From NCBI GenBank assembly GCA_020634165.1, contig JACKCF010000003.1, forward strand, positions 310,001 through 374,000: a stretch of 64,000 nt of DNA, in the 5' to 3' direction. This DNA comes from Anaerolineaceae bacterium (GTDB lineage Bacteria; Chloroflexota; Anaerolineae; Aggregatilineales; Phototrophicaceae). The notes beneath the pieces are model-generated. The model saw only the letters and a program-made list of their open reading frames with translations. It did not search any database and had not been told where the DNA came from. Both the position numbers and the translations under genes were made by a program. Below, piece after piece: positions 44,201 through 54,000 of the stretch (the first letter of the stretch is position 1; every line of letters begins with the position of its first letter).

Positions 44201-46066
44201 ACGAGTAAGAGACAGATATTCCGTACCCCCTGCCTGGAAGTCAAATATGGCATCGCTGTTCTCAGTACCTGTACCAAAATCTGATCTACCGTCAAAATTG
44301 CCACCATCGACTGTACGCAAATTGTTGCAGACGAAGAAACGATATGATCTGAGTGCTAAGCGATTTGGGCTATCCCCCAGGGCAGATTCATCAAAGTTGA
44401 TGATCGTGTTTGGACCAACATCGCCTATGAAGCTCTCCGCTTGTAAATATCTATCTGGTGAGCCGTATGGGAAAAACTGCAGCTCTTCGATAGGAACAAG
44501 GACATCGTCACCACCAATTGCATCACAGGCAGTCGATTCAATTGTCTCGTTATCGCCAGCAGTGACTAGCATATAGTTGGCTGGATTGGTCACATCGTTT
44601 GGGTCGGTATCTCCAGGTGGGTTGTAGGGTTGATGATTGAATTCGACGATGAGCTGGTCACCCAACCCTTCAACGGCGCCATCCATGTTCGCAAGGCCAT
44701 AATTCGTATAGTACTTAGATGAAATGACATCTATGGCCACTAACGGTTCAGGTACGAATATCGGCGGGCCATAATCACCGACATTCTCAGCAGGGCTGCC
44801 TGGTTGTGTTGAATGATAAAGATGATACTCAGATGCGATTAGCGGTGTTAACTGGGGATCGGCAGCAGTCAGTTCGCTGGCATTGGGATCGACACAAGAA
44901 AGATCACTGATCACCCCCGTACCATGAACATAGTCCGTACAGTTAGTGCCATTGTCGGCGATCACGATATTGGTGACTCTTGCCTGAAGGTCGCCTATAA
45001 GATCCAACCCAACACTTGTGTTATTCGCAACGGTAACATCGACGAATGAACTACTCCCAGGGGCAAGTCCCTCCAGAAGCACATAGTTGCCTGTGTTGTT
45101 CGTGAAGCGTATGCCCGCACCATTGCCGCTTATTGTCACATCTTCAAACATAGGCTCAAGATCGGGCCTGTCGGGTTGGATATTCGCAGTAAATGCGCCA
45201 CCGGTTGTATTGGTGATTGAGGCACGCAAATATCTGATGAACACACGGAAATCAGGATCATCTCCAATGCAACCAGGTATATTCTCGTAATCAGGAATGA
45301 TTATGGCCCAATCTGCGTCATTTTGATCTATACGTGTGTCATATATGAATGACACTCTACCAGCAAGAACACCATAGTTCGTGTTCAAAGATGTTGATAG
45401 CGTTGTGTTGTTTGTTACTTCGGAGTGTCTGAGTTCTAGGACCGCCGATAAATTACCCAGATAAGCCGCACCAGCACTACCGGTGCAAACATGACTTCCA
45501 TCTGCATAATTGTCAGTTAGCTTCGTCCAATTGATTGTTAGGGGACCATTTTCATGATAGATACCACCACCATAGGACGCAGCTCCACCCTTGATGGTAA
45601 GACCCGACAACAGAAGCGCATCTTCAGCACAGTTTTCTAGACCTGTGCAGGCATTTGTGGGATTGATGTGAAGAACTCGGTCAATCTGATTGGCATCAAT
45701 GATGGTTTGATCGGGTCCATCCCCGTAGATAGCCACTGTGTCCAGGATATCCAGGTCACCTGTAAAACCTGAATCTTCGTCTGTACCAGAAATTGAGAGT
45801 ATGTACGTACCAGTTGGCACATAGATATTTTGTGAGAATCGCAGGGCGTTACTTTCGTTGATGGCCGCTCGCAGCGTACATTGGCCACCCGCGTCAGCAC
45901 AGATACCATCACCCGGATTGGCATCGATTGCATCCAGGGTGCTATTGACCGTAAAGTCGGGCGTATACCCAGCAAAAGGTATCGCTTCAGGAACGCCTTG
46001 CGCCAGAGCTGGCAGGTTGGAAATCAAGAGTATGACAATAGCGATGATGAACCATTTTTTATTCAA
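38231..46066 (-). CDS. Giant exported beta-helix/FG-GAP surface protein (about 2,610 aa)
   Basis: The TTG start at 46066 is preferred: it gives MNKKW plus a signal peptide (FIIAIVILLISNLPALAQ), matches the SKK-type starts of the paralogues and has GGGA upstream. A TTG at 46096 has no ribosome site. After the signal come a CSLREA-type motif (NSTLDAIDANPGDGICADAG), a first beta-helix (to about 440) and five copies of an Ig-like module ending in DGD-type Ca loops (about 450-1340). A second CSLREA segment (CGVLHCSLREAVIAAN) and beta-helix, a DUF11-like domain (about 1730-1850), a third beta-helix, a fibronectin-like domain and a five-blade FG-GAP domain follow. A short tail ends the protein. It is the largest of the tandem family and has no membrane anchor that I can see. 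An adhesive or polymer-binding surface role is inferred. Confidence 0.85.
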   Translation of the reverse strand: MNKKWFIIAIVILLISNLPALAQGVPEAIPFAGYTPDFTVNSTLDAIDANPGDGICADAGGQCTLRAAINESNALRFSQNIYVPTGTYILSISGTDEDSGFTGDLDILDTVAIYGDGPDQTIIDANQIDRVLHINPTNACTGLENCAEDALLLSGLTIKGGAASYGGGIYHENGPLTINWTKLTDNYADGSHVCTGSAGAAYLGNLSAVLELRHSEVTNNTTLSTSLNTNYGVLAGRVSFIYDTRIDQNDADWAIIIPDYENIPGCIGDDPDFRVFIRYLRASITNTTGGAFTANIQPDRPDLEPMFEDVTISGNGAGIRFTNNTGNYVLLEGLAPGSSSFVDVTVANNTSVGLDLIGDLQARVTNIVIADNGTNCTDYVHGTGVISDLSCVDPNASELTAADPQLTPLIASEYHLYHSTQPGSPAENVGDYGPPIFVPEPLVAIDVISSKYYTNYGLANMDGAVEGLGDQLIVEFNHQPYNPPGDTDPNDVTNPANYMLVTAGDNETIESTACDAIGGDDVLVPIEELQFFPYGSPDRYLQAESFIGDVGPNTIINFDESALGDSPNRLALRSYRFFVCNNLRTVDGGNFDGRSDFGTGTENSDAIFDFQAGGTEYLSLTRMAVEDSIGSKESILATDYQGNEPPYLSYVPPDFEPLVQDDIKTIEFWSNLYLDALQILDTDVYFQFVAAGPNGLIDTQTCGSVSGDDISLPLTNPRVGSGYYLNIYTVREEAPFYLARIDLPSIDPGEKYAFIACDTIQEVEGTRLDGDYDGLPSGNLVKSFYTLPTSRQLMPTVNSVTGTQIELALPDIALPEGVTFDFQRSNLDESIIIAADVPADTPFVVDENFICESDYRYRVRFRRPGPGYGTLPDDYISYWSYYLDVTSGSCAGPWVERVWAENQQIDLEPYDARITEILIDFSYGLSDTGGDAANYRLYEAGDNGIIDSVSCDALSGDDQSIPLAVHDFTVGDDIVFLHTSDGNPLPVGEYAIVACETLAGEDDGPLDGDRDGIAGGEVWRNFSVLEPIKVAAVNTVHGVVATPLNDGDVRDFPFESIEINYSKDIRWPYFGSYYLLMPGSNGIFDTDHCIPYYDNDSDDIYVDFYRNIVSITTISMDLREVLPQTSVRIIICGVQDTNQMYLDADDDDIGGDIFVLDFEVRRAPHVVNIISDVGPLDALTSLDMQTISITFNEPMANPVGDTEVYDITNPTNYRLIGHGPDHVLQSDLCGPLAGDDLIIPIGSVAYDDVNFVADVEIVGGPNFSFATYTFVICQTIQDAQGTPLDGDNDFFPGEPYSTSFVLDIAQLDSDIYVNTTEVDIIGNCGVLHCSLREAVIAANKFKDVVVTIHLQPDALYEFTTSYIVDGQDMKRALPQMTSNVIIKGNGATLQRSYAPDTPDFQFIYHLGYTATNNYTSLTIENLTFKNGLMSGGAISGSQVNIYDCRFEDNTSTRGAISTFIGLVIDNSYFLHNRTYNPSDGNISGFAPMGAALYSMGQTRITNSIFEENESIAVGGAIGVYGDDQVIIENNLFIRNEAKYHGTAIYLVRSYNNQIINNTFVDNRMTNTSPIPNQGGTITFYRSGNSEVVHNTIADQAPLSVALIDTGFITIHGNIMVGDGPLCYDDRSDDDTTSSSSTGYNVAPSAACLSQNLDNGDVLADPQLGQLQYAGGPTSILPLGLTSPALDLIPESECAVLQDQRGIARPIDGDGDGIAACDAGAFETLTLGTAFSSDLSLSFFEPTSLPPDGGLFTVRAILHNDGPIAAENVSVIFGGEHASIARDAEFLNTETGRWQPGNILPGTDAIIDLVYRADLDMKGSSLTVFGELERNVTVDLDSTPDNGNISEDDYASLTLSVGCSIVPSLIEPGDVDGMVSAMYAANDEICNPGPDAFSLAPDSTYLVHNYSYSESGFSSTQYTAFPPVDSEISIDGQGAIIDFDRNRVHASPLRFFLTFPGSRLTLSNMTLQHANGNYTHGSVIKSQGDLVLRHMTFNNNESYYSSHIYHTIGSLLIQDSYFEHNGGTLIVNKDAIIARIERSTFSNNYLDDYVVLNQNTELDVINTTFVNNSGQAVSSFSSGTVRIEQSTFYNNGLALDNQYPKIVLNSIFGPNDWICKGTTDSAITSEGYNVLLQDAVNNLPQDILECGFNQPTDMIVTDVGLLPLASYNGSLPVMRPASDSPAVDLIPPESCYAGVDQRFIARPFNGACDAGAVELALDESFGIPDALQLIDVTDSTIALELPVVPSSELSIQLERRNGSSNSTWQPIVTYTSGTTTHVDSGLICGQAYQYRVLFISDAGTFFSQPSTALEVVTSPCERPITHTFGLYKEGQWLFYTLDGDQRYDARFNWGPQEPGGQAVIGDWNGDGIDGIGLYKDGRWLLRSVDLSGTVTDTEFTFGDTLNGAIALAGDWDGNGVDTVGLFQTGVAYLRNSNSTGVADVVLSVGSTTSVPVAGDWNGNGVDTVGLYESTIFSLIAQNSQPPTMQTTFSFGPLNWQPLAGDWNDDGIDTVGIYNQGLWRMRNSNAGGSVDVGFNYGNLEGGWQPIGNFDSSPAILNLLFAATMPTPRVPVIPGPSLPIIPTEVAPENLPPAPDEASIEATSIYSATSTPSVE

Positions 46067-46274
46067 TGACTGAATCCCAACTTCGTATAGAATCAACTAT
46101 ATTCAGTGTAAATGCAATACATTACTGCCACAATGAAGCTCGTCTGTAGAGCCTGTCTTTACGTCATGTAGCTGGCATGTAAGATGTCATAACTTGAGTT
46201 TTCTCTGCGGTTCTAATCAGAAAAATCTCACTTCTCTTCTTCGGTTAAGGTTCTTATTTCTAGCAGTAGTACAC

Positions 46275-49200
46275 TTATGGTGTAGATGTCGGCGTGTAGT
46301 AAGGCGTGTTTGTCGGACTTGTTGGACTAGCGTACGGCGTATCAGTTGGCGTTAGCGTTGGCAACGGCGTAGGCGTTAAGTAGGGTGTATTGGTTGGATG
46401 AAGGGTATCACTTGGCGTTAGCGTTGCTGTCGCAGTTGGCGGTGTGTACTCAGGTCCGGGCGTGTTACTGAGCGTAAGTGTCGGTAAAGGCGTCAAAGTC
46501 GGTGATGCTGTAAATGTCGCTGAGGGTGTCAAAGTTGGCGATGCTGTGAAGGTTGGTGAAGGTGTAAACGTCGAGGTCCACGTTGATGTGGGTGTCAGTG
46601 TTGGTACAGGCGACGTTGGAATAACACCAGGAGTCGCAGGAGCAACCAAAATCGGTACGTTATTATAGTCATCAGGAAGAAGCAGATAATTTTGATGGAT
46701 CCAACCCCGCAGCCCATCAGATCGTTGGACATAGTAGTAGTAATTCGTGTAGCTAGTGCCACAGATTGCAGGAGCACGACCTATTAAGAGAACCAATTCG
46801 CCGTACTGCAACTGACTGTTTGGTATGCGTTGATAGCAATCAGTGCTACCTGGACCTGTTATTAGATTAGCCCGGTTGTTGAGTGCAGCAATGCCTGACG
46901 GGGGTATTGGCAGCGTTGGCGTAACAGTTGGTACAGGTGAGGGTAACCGGGTAGCTGAGGGTATCGGCGTCAGCGGTGGTGTCAGAATGGGAATATTATC
47001 GACATTTTCAGGCAGTCTCAAATACCTCATCTCAATCCATCCGCGTACGCCATTAGTTTTTTCGACATAGTAATAGTAAGAATAGTTCATATAGCATGGT
47101 GAGTACGCTCTACCAAGCAAGGTAACAGTGTCGTCTCTACGAACAGTCCCCCCAATCACTTCGTCATAGCAATTACCTGGCCCTGTAGTCAAATCCACCA
47201 GGAAATAAGTCACAATCGCTGTCCCTTCAGGAGGTAATGTTGGCCTTGGGGTTGGTGTATAGGTTGCTACCATGATGGGTATCGTCGAAAAATCATCAGG
47301 AAGAAAAATATCATCTTCGTAAACCCAACCCCATGTCACGGCGTTGTTCTTTACATAATAGTAGTAGCCAGTGTTGGCCCCACACTCTGCCAAGATCCGG
47401 CCCAGAAACTGAAATTGGTCACCCGCATATGTATAAGCAACTAGCCCATAACAGGTCCCAGGTCCCAGGTACAAACGGCCATTTTCCTTAATTGTTCCAG
47501 GGAGGGGAGCTGAAGGTGTCACAGGTGTGGCAGTGGGTGTGGAGAAATCTGGTCCAGGGATAACAGGCACGCGCGGCGTCGGCACAGTGGCGGCAAAGAG
47601 CCGATTAAGTACGCTTGTGTCGCCATCAAACGCCAGCGGCTGCCAGCCACCCTGTAGGTCGCCATAGCTGAAGCCGTAATCGACTGGTCCCGTTGAGTTG
47701 CTGTTGCGCAGTCGCCAGAGGCCGTTGTTGTACAGGCCGATGGTATCGGTCAGATCACCATTCCAGTCACCAAATACAGGCGACCATCCCAATGAGCCGA
47801 AGCTGAATGAGGTATAGACGGTTGGCGAGGCACCAGCCGTTGCCAGATAGAAGGTGTTGTTCTCGAAATAGCCGACACTGTCGGTACCGTCGCCATCCCA
47901 GTCACCAGCCAGCGGAATGCTTGATGCACTCCCCAGATTGAAGGTCAGATCGGCAGGACCAGCGTCGTTGCTGTTGCGCAGTTGGAATGAACCGCTGCTG
48001 AAAATACCAATCGTATCCGTGCCATTGCCATCCCAATCACCAACGACGGGAATCGCACCTGATTGCGGCCCAAAATCGAAGCTGATATCAACCACGCTGT
48101 CACCATCAAGATCACGCAGCAGGAAGGTGCCGTCTTTGTACAGGCCGATTCCTGGCAAGCCGTCGCCATTCCAGTCACCGACCAGGGCCGTCCAACCAGC
48201 TTCAAGTGGGCCAAACTGGAAGCGCACATCTTCGCGCTGGTAGCCATCGACGGCGTAAAACAGCCACTGCCCTTCTTTATACAGGCCGAAGGTGTGCTGC
48301 AATGACGTCACGCAATTGGCGGTGGTCACATCCAGATAATCCGACCATCCGCTGAAGTTGGAATTTGCAGCATCATATAGGCGAATGCGGTAGCGATAGG
48401 CTGTTTCGCAGATCAGGTTGCTATCGACGAAGCTGGTTGTGCCAACATCGACGCTGCCAACAAGGCTGGCCGAACCGCCTGTGGTGCGTTCAATCTGCAT
48501 GACGGTGCCATCAGGTACATCACTGATGGTTGGCAGATTTAGCGCGACCAGCACATCCGAGTAGTCGTTGAGTGTCGGCGCAGGTGGTGTCGGGAGTGGT
48601 GGCACGAAGCCGTCGGTGACGAAATCTACGCTGAAGTTGCCACCAGGGATACCGTTGGAGTCGCCATCCAGAGGGATATGCTCGTAGCTGATTAAGCTGT
48701 CACAAAATATCAAGCGATAGGCGTTGGCTTCTAAAGTCTGATTGACCAGATACGTAGCATTCTCAAATGGTACTTGTTCCTGCAAAACGGGACCAGAGGC
48801 ATCGTATGTCTGATAGTGGCCGACTGAGCCAATTTCTAAAGAGATGAGCGTATCATCACCCATCAGAGTATCACAGGTAGTTGTCTCAATGATTCCATTA
48901 TTGCCGCCCTTTATGAGATGAATATTGTTTGTATCCAATAGGCTATAACCATCCATGCCTACAGAAAAATCAAATTTAAAGGTAGCAACATCTGAACTAA
49001 TGTCCTGTACAGGAGACCCAGGCATAAGGACAACATCTGACGACGCGCTAGAAAAACTCACTGTAGTGTTTGCTGTAGATGGCACAGGAGCAGGCATATT
49101 AGTAAAGAGGGTAACGCTCTCGCCACCAGAAAATCTATCTCCGTCTCCATCAATGCGCACACCGTGTACATCTTTTATCGCATCACAGACAAAGAAGGTA

Positions 49201-51002
49201 TAGTCACCAGATGGCAAGTAATAATTCGTACCGCCGACAGCCAGCGCATTGAATTCAACTACAGCAGTGGAAATGCCATGTTCAATCCAGGGGCGATAGC
49301 CATAGTTCGCAAACATTGGGGCGCCATGGAAAATCTGCGAAATGGGGACCTCAACATCATCTCCCTGTACACCACCCGCACAACTCGTTGTCTGAAATGT
49401 ATTGTCTGGGCCAGGCATCGTAAGCAGGTAATTGGCGGGATTAGTCACATCGTCAGATTGCGTGTCACCCGATGGATCATACATAGGCGTACCAAAGAGG
49501 AGTAAAAGCCGTTTGGTTAAGCTGTATGATGGCAGGCTAGGATCTTCAATCGTTTCAGTAATGCCCACATAAGGTGGGAAGTCCGTTCCATTATCATTGA
49601 ATTCATAGGCACCCACTGTGCAATCGTTATTGGGGATATGGGGTAAGTATCCTCGCTGATCGGCAGATCGACCCAACACAGAAGGGTAGCCGCTGCCATC
49701 CCAATCGCATGTGCCATTCCCAATAGCCGGGCTGTTTTCAGCGACTGCGTGCGTCCAGGTCCAGCCGCCATTGTCGGCTAATGGTAGGAGCAGTGGATCT
49801 GTGTTATGCAGGTTTTCTTCACCTGGCGTGGTGTTTGTGTCATAAGGTTGACAACTGGAATCATCAAATAGCGAATAACTTGCAGACAAAAGGAAATCAG
49901 GGTTAATTGCGACAGCCCCTGTGAAGTCACAATTCTGAGAATGATCCGCGAATATCATATTGGAAAACCATGTTGAGGTAATCCCATCGAACTTCAGTGC
50001 ATAGGCCCCATTATGGACAATGGTCGATGACGCAAGATACAAAAAGCCGAGTTCTTCGGTTGAGTTATTTGGATTGCGAACATGGATACCTTCGCTATGT
50101 CCGGTTATTGTCGAGGCAACCATGTGAATGGATGATTCATCAAGCAGGACCGCGCCACCTTCATTGTTAGCGATCAACGAGTACCATGACTCAAAGTATC
50201 TGCCTATTGCTTCGCAACTCCCGCTTCCTGATATAACTGCCCAATCAGTAGCATTATTACTTATTGTTGTCGCATAAATGGCGAGGTAACCATCGGTTCC
50301 AGCAATCGCACCGTAAGTCGTATCGGTCGATATACTTGGCGTATGATTTTCTGTAACTGTGCCCAAATAAAAGTTAAACTCGCGACTTGAATACAATGCC
50401 GCCCCTGCACCAACACCACATGGTGATTGGCCGTCAGCATAATTATCACGCAATGTGATTTGCCAAGCATCGGCACGACCCAATTCATTGAGAATGCCGC
50501 CACCATACGGTGCATTGCCACCCTGAATTGTCATTTTAGCCAACAATGGAACAACCACATCATCATGATCAGGCACAGGGACCATAATATGAAAAACGCG
50601 GTCAAGGTCATTGCCGTCAATGATGCTTTCGCCCTGGCCATCACCAATGACGAGCACCTCATCGGTGATGTCGAGGTCGCCGGTTGCAGCAGCGTCTTCG
50701 TCTGTGCCGAGGATTGTCAGCAGGTAGGTTCCGGCGGGAACGTGGATGGTCTGCGTCAGCGGAAAAGCGTTCGATTCCATGATGGCGGCACGCAGCGTAC
50801 AGTTGCCAATGGCATCTGCGCAGATGCCATCGCCAGGGTTAGCATCGACCGTATCGAGGGTGCTGTTCACGGTAATGTCAGGTTCACCAAGAGCATTGTC
50901 CAGCAGGTTATTCGTGTTCTGCGGCATAGCATCCTGGGCCAATGAGGCAAGGCCGATAATGAATAACAGCGGGGCAATGGCAAAAATCGACTTTTTAGAC
51001 AA
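46275..51002 (-). CDS. Exported beta-helix/FG-GAP protein with three SH3-like domains
   Basis: About 1,575 residues. TTG 51002 (MSKKSIF) is preferred over ATG 51011 because AGGA sits 8 bases before it and the TTG-S-K-K start recurs in paralogues. Order: signal peptide to about 25, CSLREA motif (46-80), beta-helix (85-470), two Ca-loop Ig-like modules (500-635, 675-797), fibronectin-like (805-900) and FG-GAP blades with four DWxGD loops (906-1130). Then PTPRVPVIPGP is followed by three SH3-like domains (1175-1240, 1268-1338, 1372-1450), each with a TGPG or LGPG, a conserved CY and a GW motif, and a Thr/Pro-rich tail (1458-1578). Bacterial SH3-like domains often bind cell-wall material. It starts 61 bp after the stop of the next paralogue, so it may be co-transcribed. 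Confidence 0.85.
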   Translation of the reverse strand: MSKKSIFAIAPLLFIIGLASLAQDAMPQNTNNLLDNALGEPDITVNSTLDTVDANPGDGICADAIGNCTLRAAIMESNAFPLTQTIHVPAGTYLLTILGTDEDAAATGDLDITDEVLVIGDGQGESIIDGNDLDRVFHIMVPVPDHDDVVVPLLAKMTIQGGNAPYGGGILNELGRADAWQITLRDNYADGQSPCGVGAGAALYSSREFNFYLGTVTENHTPSISTDTTYGAIAGTDGYLAIYATTISNNATDWAVISGSGSCEAIGRYFESWYSLIANNEGGAVLLDESSIHMVASTITGHSEGIHVRNPNNSTEELGFLYLASSTIVHNGAYALKFDGITSTWFSNMIFADHSQNCDFTGAVAINPDFLLSASYSLFDDSSCQPYDTNTTPGEENLHNTDPLLLPLADNGGWTWTHAVAENSPAIGNGTCDWDGSGYPSVLGRSADQRGYLPHIPNNDCTVGAYEFNDNGTDFPPYVGITETIEDPSLPSYSLTKRLLLLFGTPMYDPSGDTQSDDVTNPANYLLTMPGPDNTFQTTSCAGGVQGDDVEVPISQIFHGAPMFANYGYRPWIEHGISTAVVEFNALAVGGTNYYLPSGDYTFFVCDAIKDVHGVRIDGDGDRFSGGESVTLFTNMPAPVPSTANTTVSFSSASSDVVLMPGSPVQDISSDVATFKFDFSVGMDGYSLLDTNNIHLIKGGNNGIIETTTCDTLMGDDTLISLEIGSVGHYQTYDASGPVLQEQVPFENATYLVNQTLEANAYRLIFCDSLISYEHIPLDGDSNGIPGGNFSVDFVTDGFVPPLPTPPAPTLNDYSDVLVALNLPTISDVPDGTVMQIERTTGGSASLVGSVDVGTTSFVDSNLICETAYRYRIRLYDAANSNFSGWSDYLDVTTANCVTSLQHTFGLYKEGQWLFYAVDGYQREDVRFQFGPLEAGWTALVGDWNGDGLPGIGLYKDGTFLLRDLDGDSVVDISFDFGPQSGAIPVVGDWDGNGTDTIGIFSSGSFQLRNSNDAGPADLTFNLGSASSIPLAGDWDGDGTDSVGYFENNTFYLATAGASPTVYTSFSFGSLGWSPVFGDWNGDLTDTIGLYNNGLWRLRNSNSTGPVDYGFSYGDLQGGWQPLAFDGDTSVLNRLFAATVPTPRVPVIPGPDFSTPTATPVTPSAPLPGTIKENGRLYLGPGTCYGLVAYTYAGDQFQFLGRILAECGANTGYYYYVKNNAVTWGWVYEDDIFLPDDFSTIPIMVATYTPTPRPTLPPEGTAIVTYFLVDLTTGPGNCYDEVIGGTVRRDDTVTLLGRAYSPCYMNYSYYYYVEKTNGVRGWIEMRYLRLPENVDNIPILTPPLTPIPSATRLPSPVPTVTPTLPIPPSGIAALNNRANLITGPGSTDCYQRIPNSQLQYGELVLLIGRAPAICGTSYTNYYYYVQRSDGLRGWIHQNYLLLPDDYNNVPILVAPATPGVIPTSPVPTLTPTSTWTSTFTPSPTFTASPTLTPSATFTASPTLTPLPTLTLSNTPGPEYTPPTATATLTPSDTLHPTNTPYLTPTPLPTLTPTDTPYASPTSPTNTPYYTPTSTP

Positions 51003-51062
51003 CGCATCCATCCTGATATTCTAGTGTCTACTAAGATAAATCGGCATAACGGCTCTATATGG

Positions 51063-54000
51063 TCACGGTTTCTGTGTTGGCGTGAAATACGGCGCGTTTG
51101 TTGACCGTGGCGTAGGTGTCACAATTGTCCACGTCGGTTCTGGGGTATCACTCGGTGTTGAAGTCAGTGTCGCAGTCGGTGGTGTAATAACCGCTTCGGG
51201 GGTATCGCTAGGCGTTGGCGTCAATGTCGAAGTCGGCGGCGTGTAACCTGGTGATGGCGTAGGCGAGAGAAATGGCGTCCAAGTGGGAATTGTTGGTGAC
51301 GGTGTAAAAGTCACTGATGGCGTCAATGAGATCTCTAACGTCCTCGTTGGTGCAGGTGTCAAGCTTGCCGGTGGAGTACTCGTATGAGCCTCGTTCGATG
51401 TTGGCAACATGATTCGACTTACAGGCTGATCGCTACCACGATTGCCATCGCCATCCGTATCTGGCCCACAGCTAATGTCAAACCAGGTTCCAGCGAAGTC
51501 GGCCAGTTCCACACCAAAGGTATCCAGGGACGGAGCGCCCATTCCCGTAAAGTCAAGGTGAATATAGGTTGCGGATAGAGGCGGGAAAACATAATCCATC
51601 AGCCATACACCATCCGCTGGATTGATGCCCTGCGTCGGTGGCGATGTATCCCCACCAGGTAAATTCTGCCAGACAATCGTGCCTGTTCCATTAGGAGGCA
51701 AATCATTGGCAGATTGGCCCCCAACCACCACTTGTTGTAAGCGCAAGCCAGGAACAGCCGGCCACACAATATTGAAATCAACCAAATTGGACACCACACT
51801 CCGGTAATTTAGGACAACTAAGCGCACATCACCTAATGGGTCAAACGTAACAAACTCGACTTTGACCGATGACATGTCGCACTCTGACGGCTCTAGTGTT
51901 GGCGTGGGCGTTGGAGTTATGGTTGGTATGGGCGTCATATCGGAACGTGGTATCGACGTTACACGGGGCTGTGGAACCGTTTCTGAAAAAAAGCGATTAA
52001 GAATGGCGACATCACCATCAAAGGATAACGGCTGCCAATGGTTCGAGAGGTCGCCATAAGTGAAACCATAATCTACCCGAGCCAGCTCATTTGCCGTACT
52101 CAAGCGCCATATTCCATCTTTGTATAGCCCCACCGTGTCCATTCCATCATCTTCCCAGTCGCCGATGATAGGCAACCAACCCTCTTCTGGCCCGAACTCA
52201 GCCGTCATGAGGTCCGTTTCACGGTAATTCCAATTGAGACCAAAGGTTCCGTGACGATAGTAGCCAACCCTATCAATGCCAACGCCACGCCAATCACCAG
52301 AAAGGGGTATCACATCCGTTGGTGCACCAGGATCAAAGTCAGACAGATTGACAACCGTGTCTGCTGGACCTTCTGAATTCACGTTGCGCAGGTAATATGT
52401 GCCGTCACTGTAAATACCAATCGTATCCGTGCCGTCTGCGTTCCAATCACCCACAATGGGTTGTCCACCTTCAACCGGACTATAAACAAACTGTGTATCT
52501 TCTGTGCCTGCCTCGGTCAGGCTGCGCAAGATAAATGTTCCATCCTTATATAGGCCAAGCCCTGTTAGTCCGTCACCATTCCAGTCTCCTATGAGCGCGA
52601 TCCACCCTGGTTCCTGTGGACCCAAATTAAAGCGAATGTCCTGCCGCTGATCGCCATCCACATCAAAGAACAGCCAATGCCCCCTATCGTATAGGCCAAA
52701 TGTATGACGTAAGACTGGATCACATGGCGCCATACGGAAGGGGACTTCTTCAGAGTAGTCACTACGGTTGACGGGACCTGTGGCATTTTCGATCTGGAGC
52801 CGATAGCTGTAGCGGTAAACGCTGTTGCATTCAAGCCCCCAGTCGAACACCGTCGAAGCATCCTCTGGGACCGTTATCGCGCCAATAAACGATCCGCTTG
52901 GAGTCCGCTTATAGACAAGTACGCTTGCTTCGAAGGGCAAATCAGGATGTTCTACATTGAGCGTAATTGTCGTAGACGTCAATGTGTTGAGTGTCGGCGG
53001 GGCTGGAATGGCAATATTCTGATAAATCCAGAAGTCACGAATTGTATTGCCACCAGGCACACCATCTTCATCTCCATCAATTTGCACACCTTCTAAGTCA
53101 TGGAGAGCGTCACACATAATGAAACGATAGTGACCATCGCTAAGCGGTTGTGAAATATAGACCTGGGCCGCGTTAATCGGCTCAGGAACAGGTAAAACCT
53201 GGTTTGTCACCAGATACCCAACCACATTGGAGACTTCAAATGCTATATCGTCGCCATTTGGGGCGGAGCAATCCGTTGTTTGGAAAGTACCGTCTGGGCC
53301 TGCTTGTGCCAACATAAAGTTATTGGGGTTAGGTAGCTCATATGGATTGAAAGCACCTTCAGTAAATACATCGACTGTGAAGTGCGAAACCTGCGAGGCA
53401 ATGACATTGTCCGCAGCCGGCCATGCAGTATGATAGCCATCGTCTTTGGGATCATAAGCAAGAGCAATAACACGCGGTGATACAGGCGGCAAACTGGTAC
53501 CCAAGATTGACCAAACATAGTCATCGCCAGGAACGCCATCTTTATTACCATCAAGCGCGACGCCATCTTCATCATGCAGCGACCCACAGGCCATATAGCG
53601 ATAATGTCCAGAGGGCAAGAAACCTGTTGGGGTATCGGATGGAGCGAATCGAATATGAGCGACATTGTTGCGTTCTCGTAACTCGATTGGGGCAGAGAGT
53701 ACCGCCTGATACTCTATTGATTGAATGGGAATAACGACATCATCACCCAATTCACTATTACATGTAGCAAAATCATATACATTGTTGGGGCCTTTCTGAA
53801 CTAGGTAATGATTGGCTGGATTGGTAATATCATGGGGATCATCATTGCCGAATGGGTTAAACATCGGTTCGGAAAAAAAGACATATAAATCTGAAGTTAA
53901 ATACGGTTGGATGCCATACGACCCATTCGGGTTATCGTGATAGAGGGAACTCTGCTGATATTCTACGATTGGATTCTCAGGTGGGTTGGGGTCGGTATAA

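Noticed and set aside
46300..46620. Short regular repeats suggesting a CRISPR array
   Set aside because: The periodicity is codon-level (Thr-Pro repeats) inside an open frame; there are no equal repeats with unique spacers.
46444..46668. Val/Gly-rich plus-strand frame opposite the Thr/Pro tail (similar one at 7411-7650)
   Set aside because: Antisense of TPTP-coding repeats always gives open Val/Gly-rich frames; no independent coding evidence.
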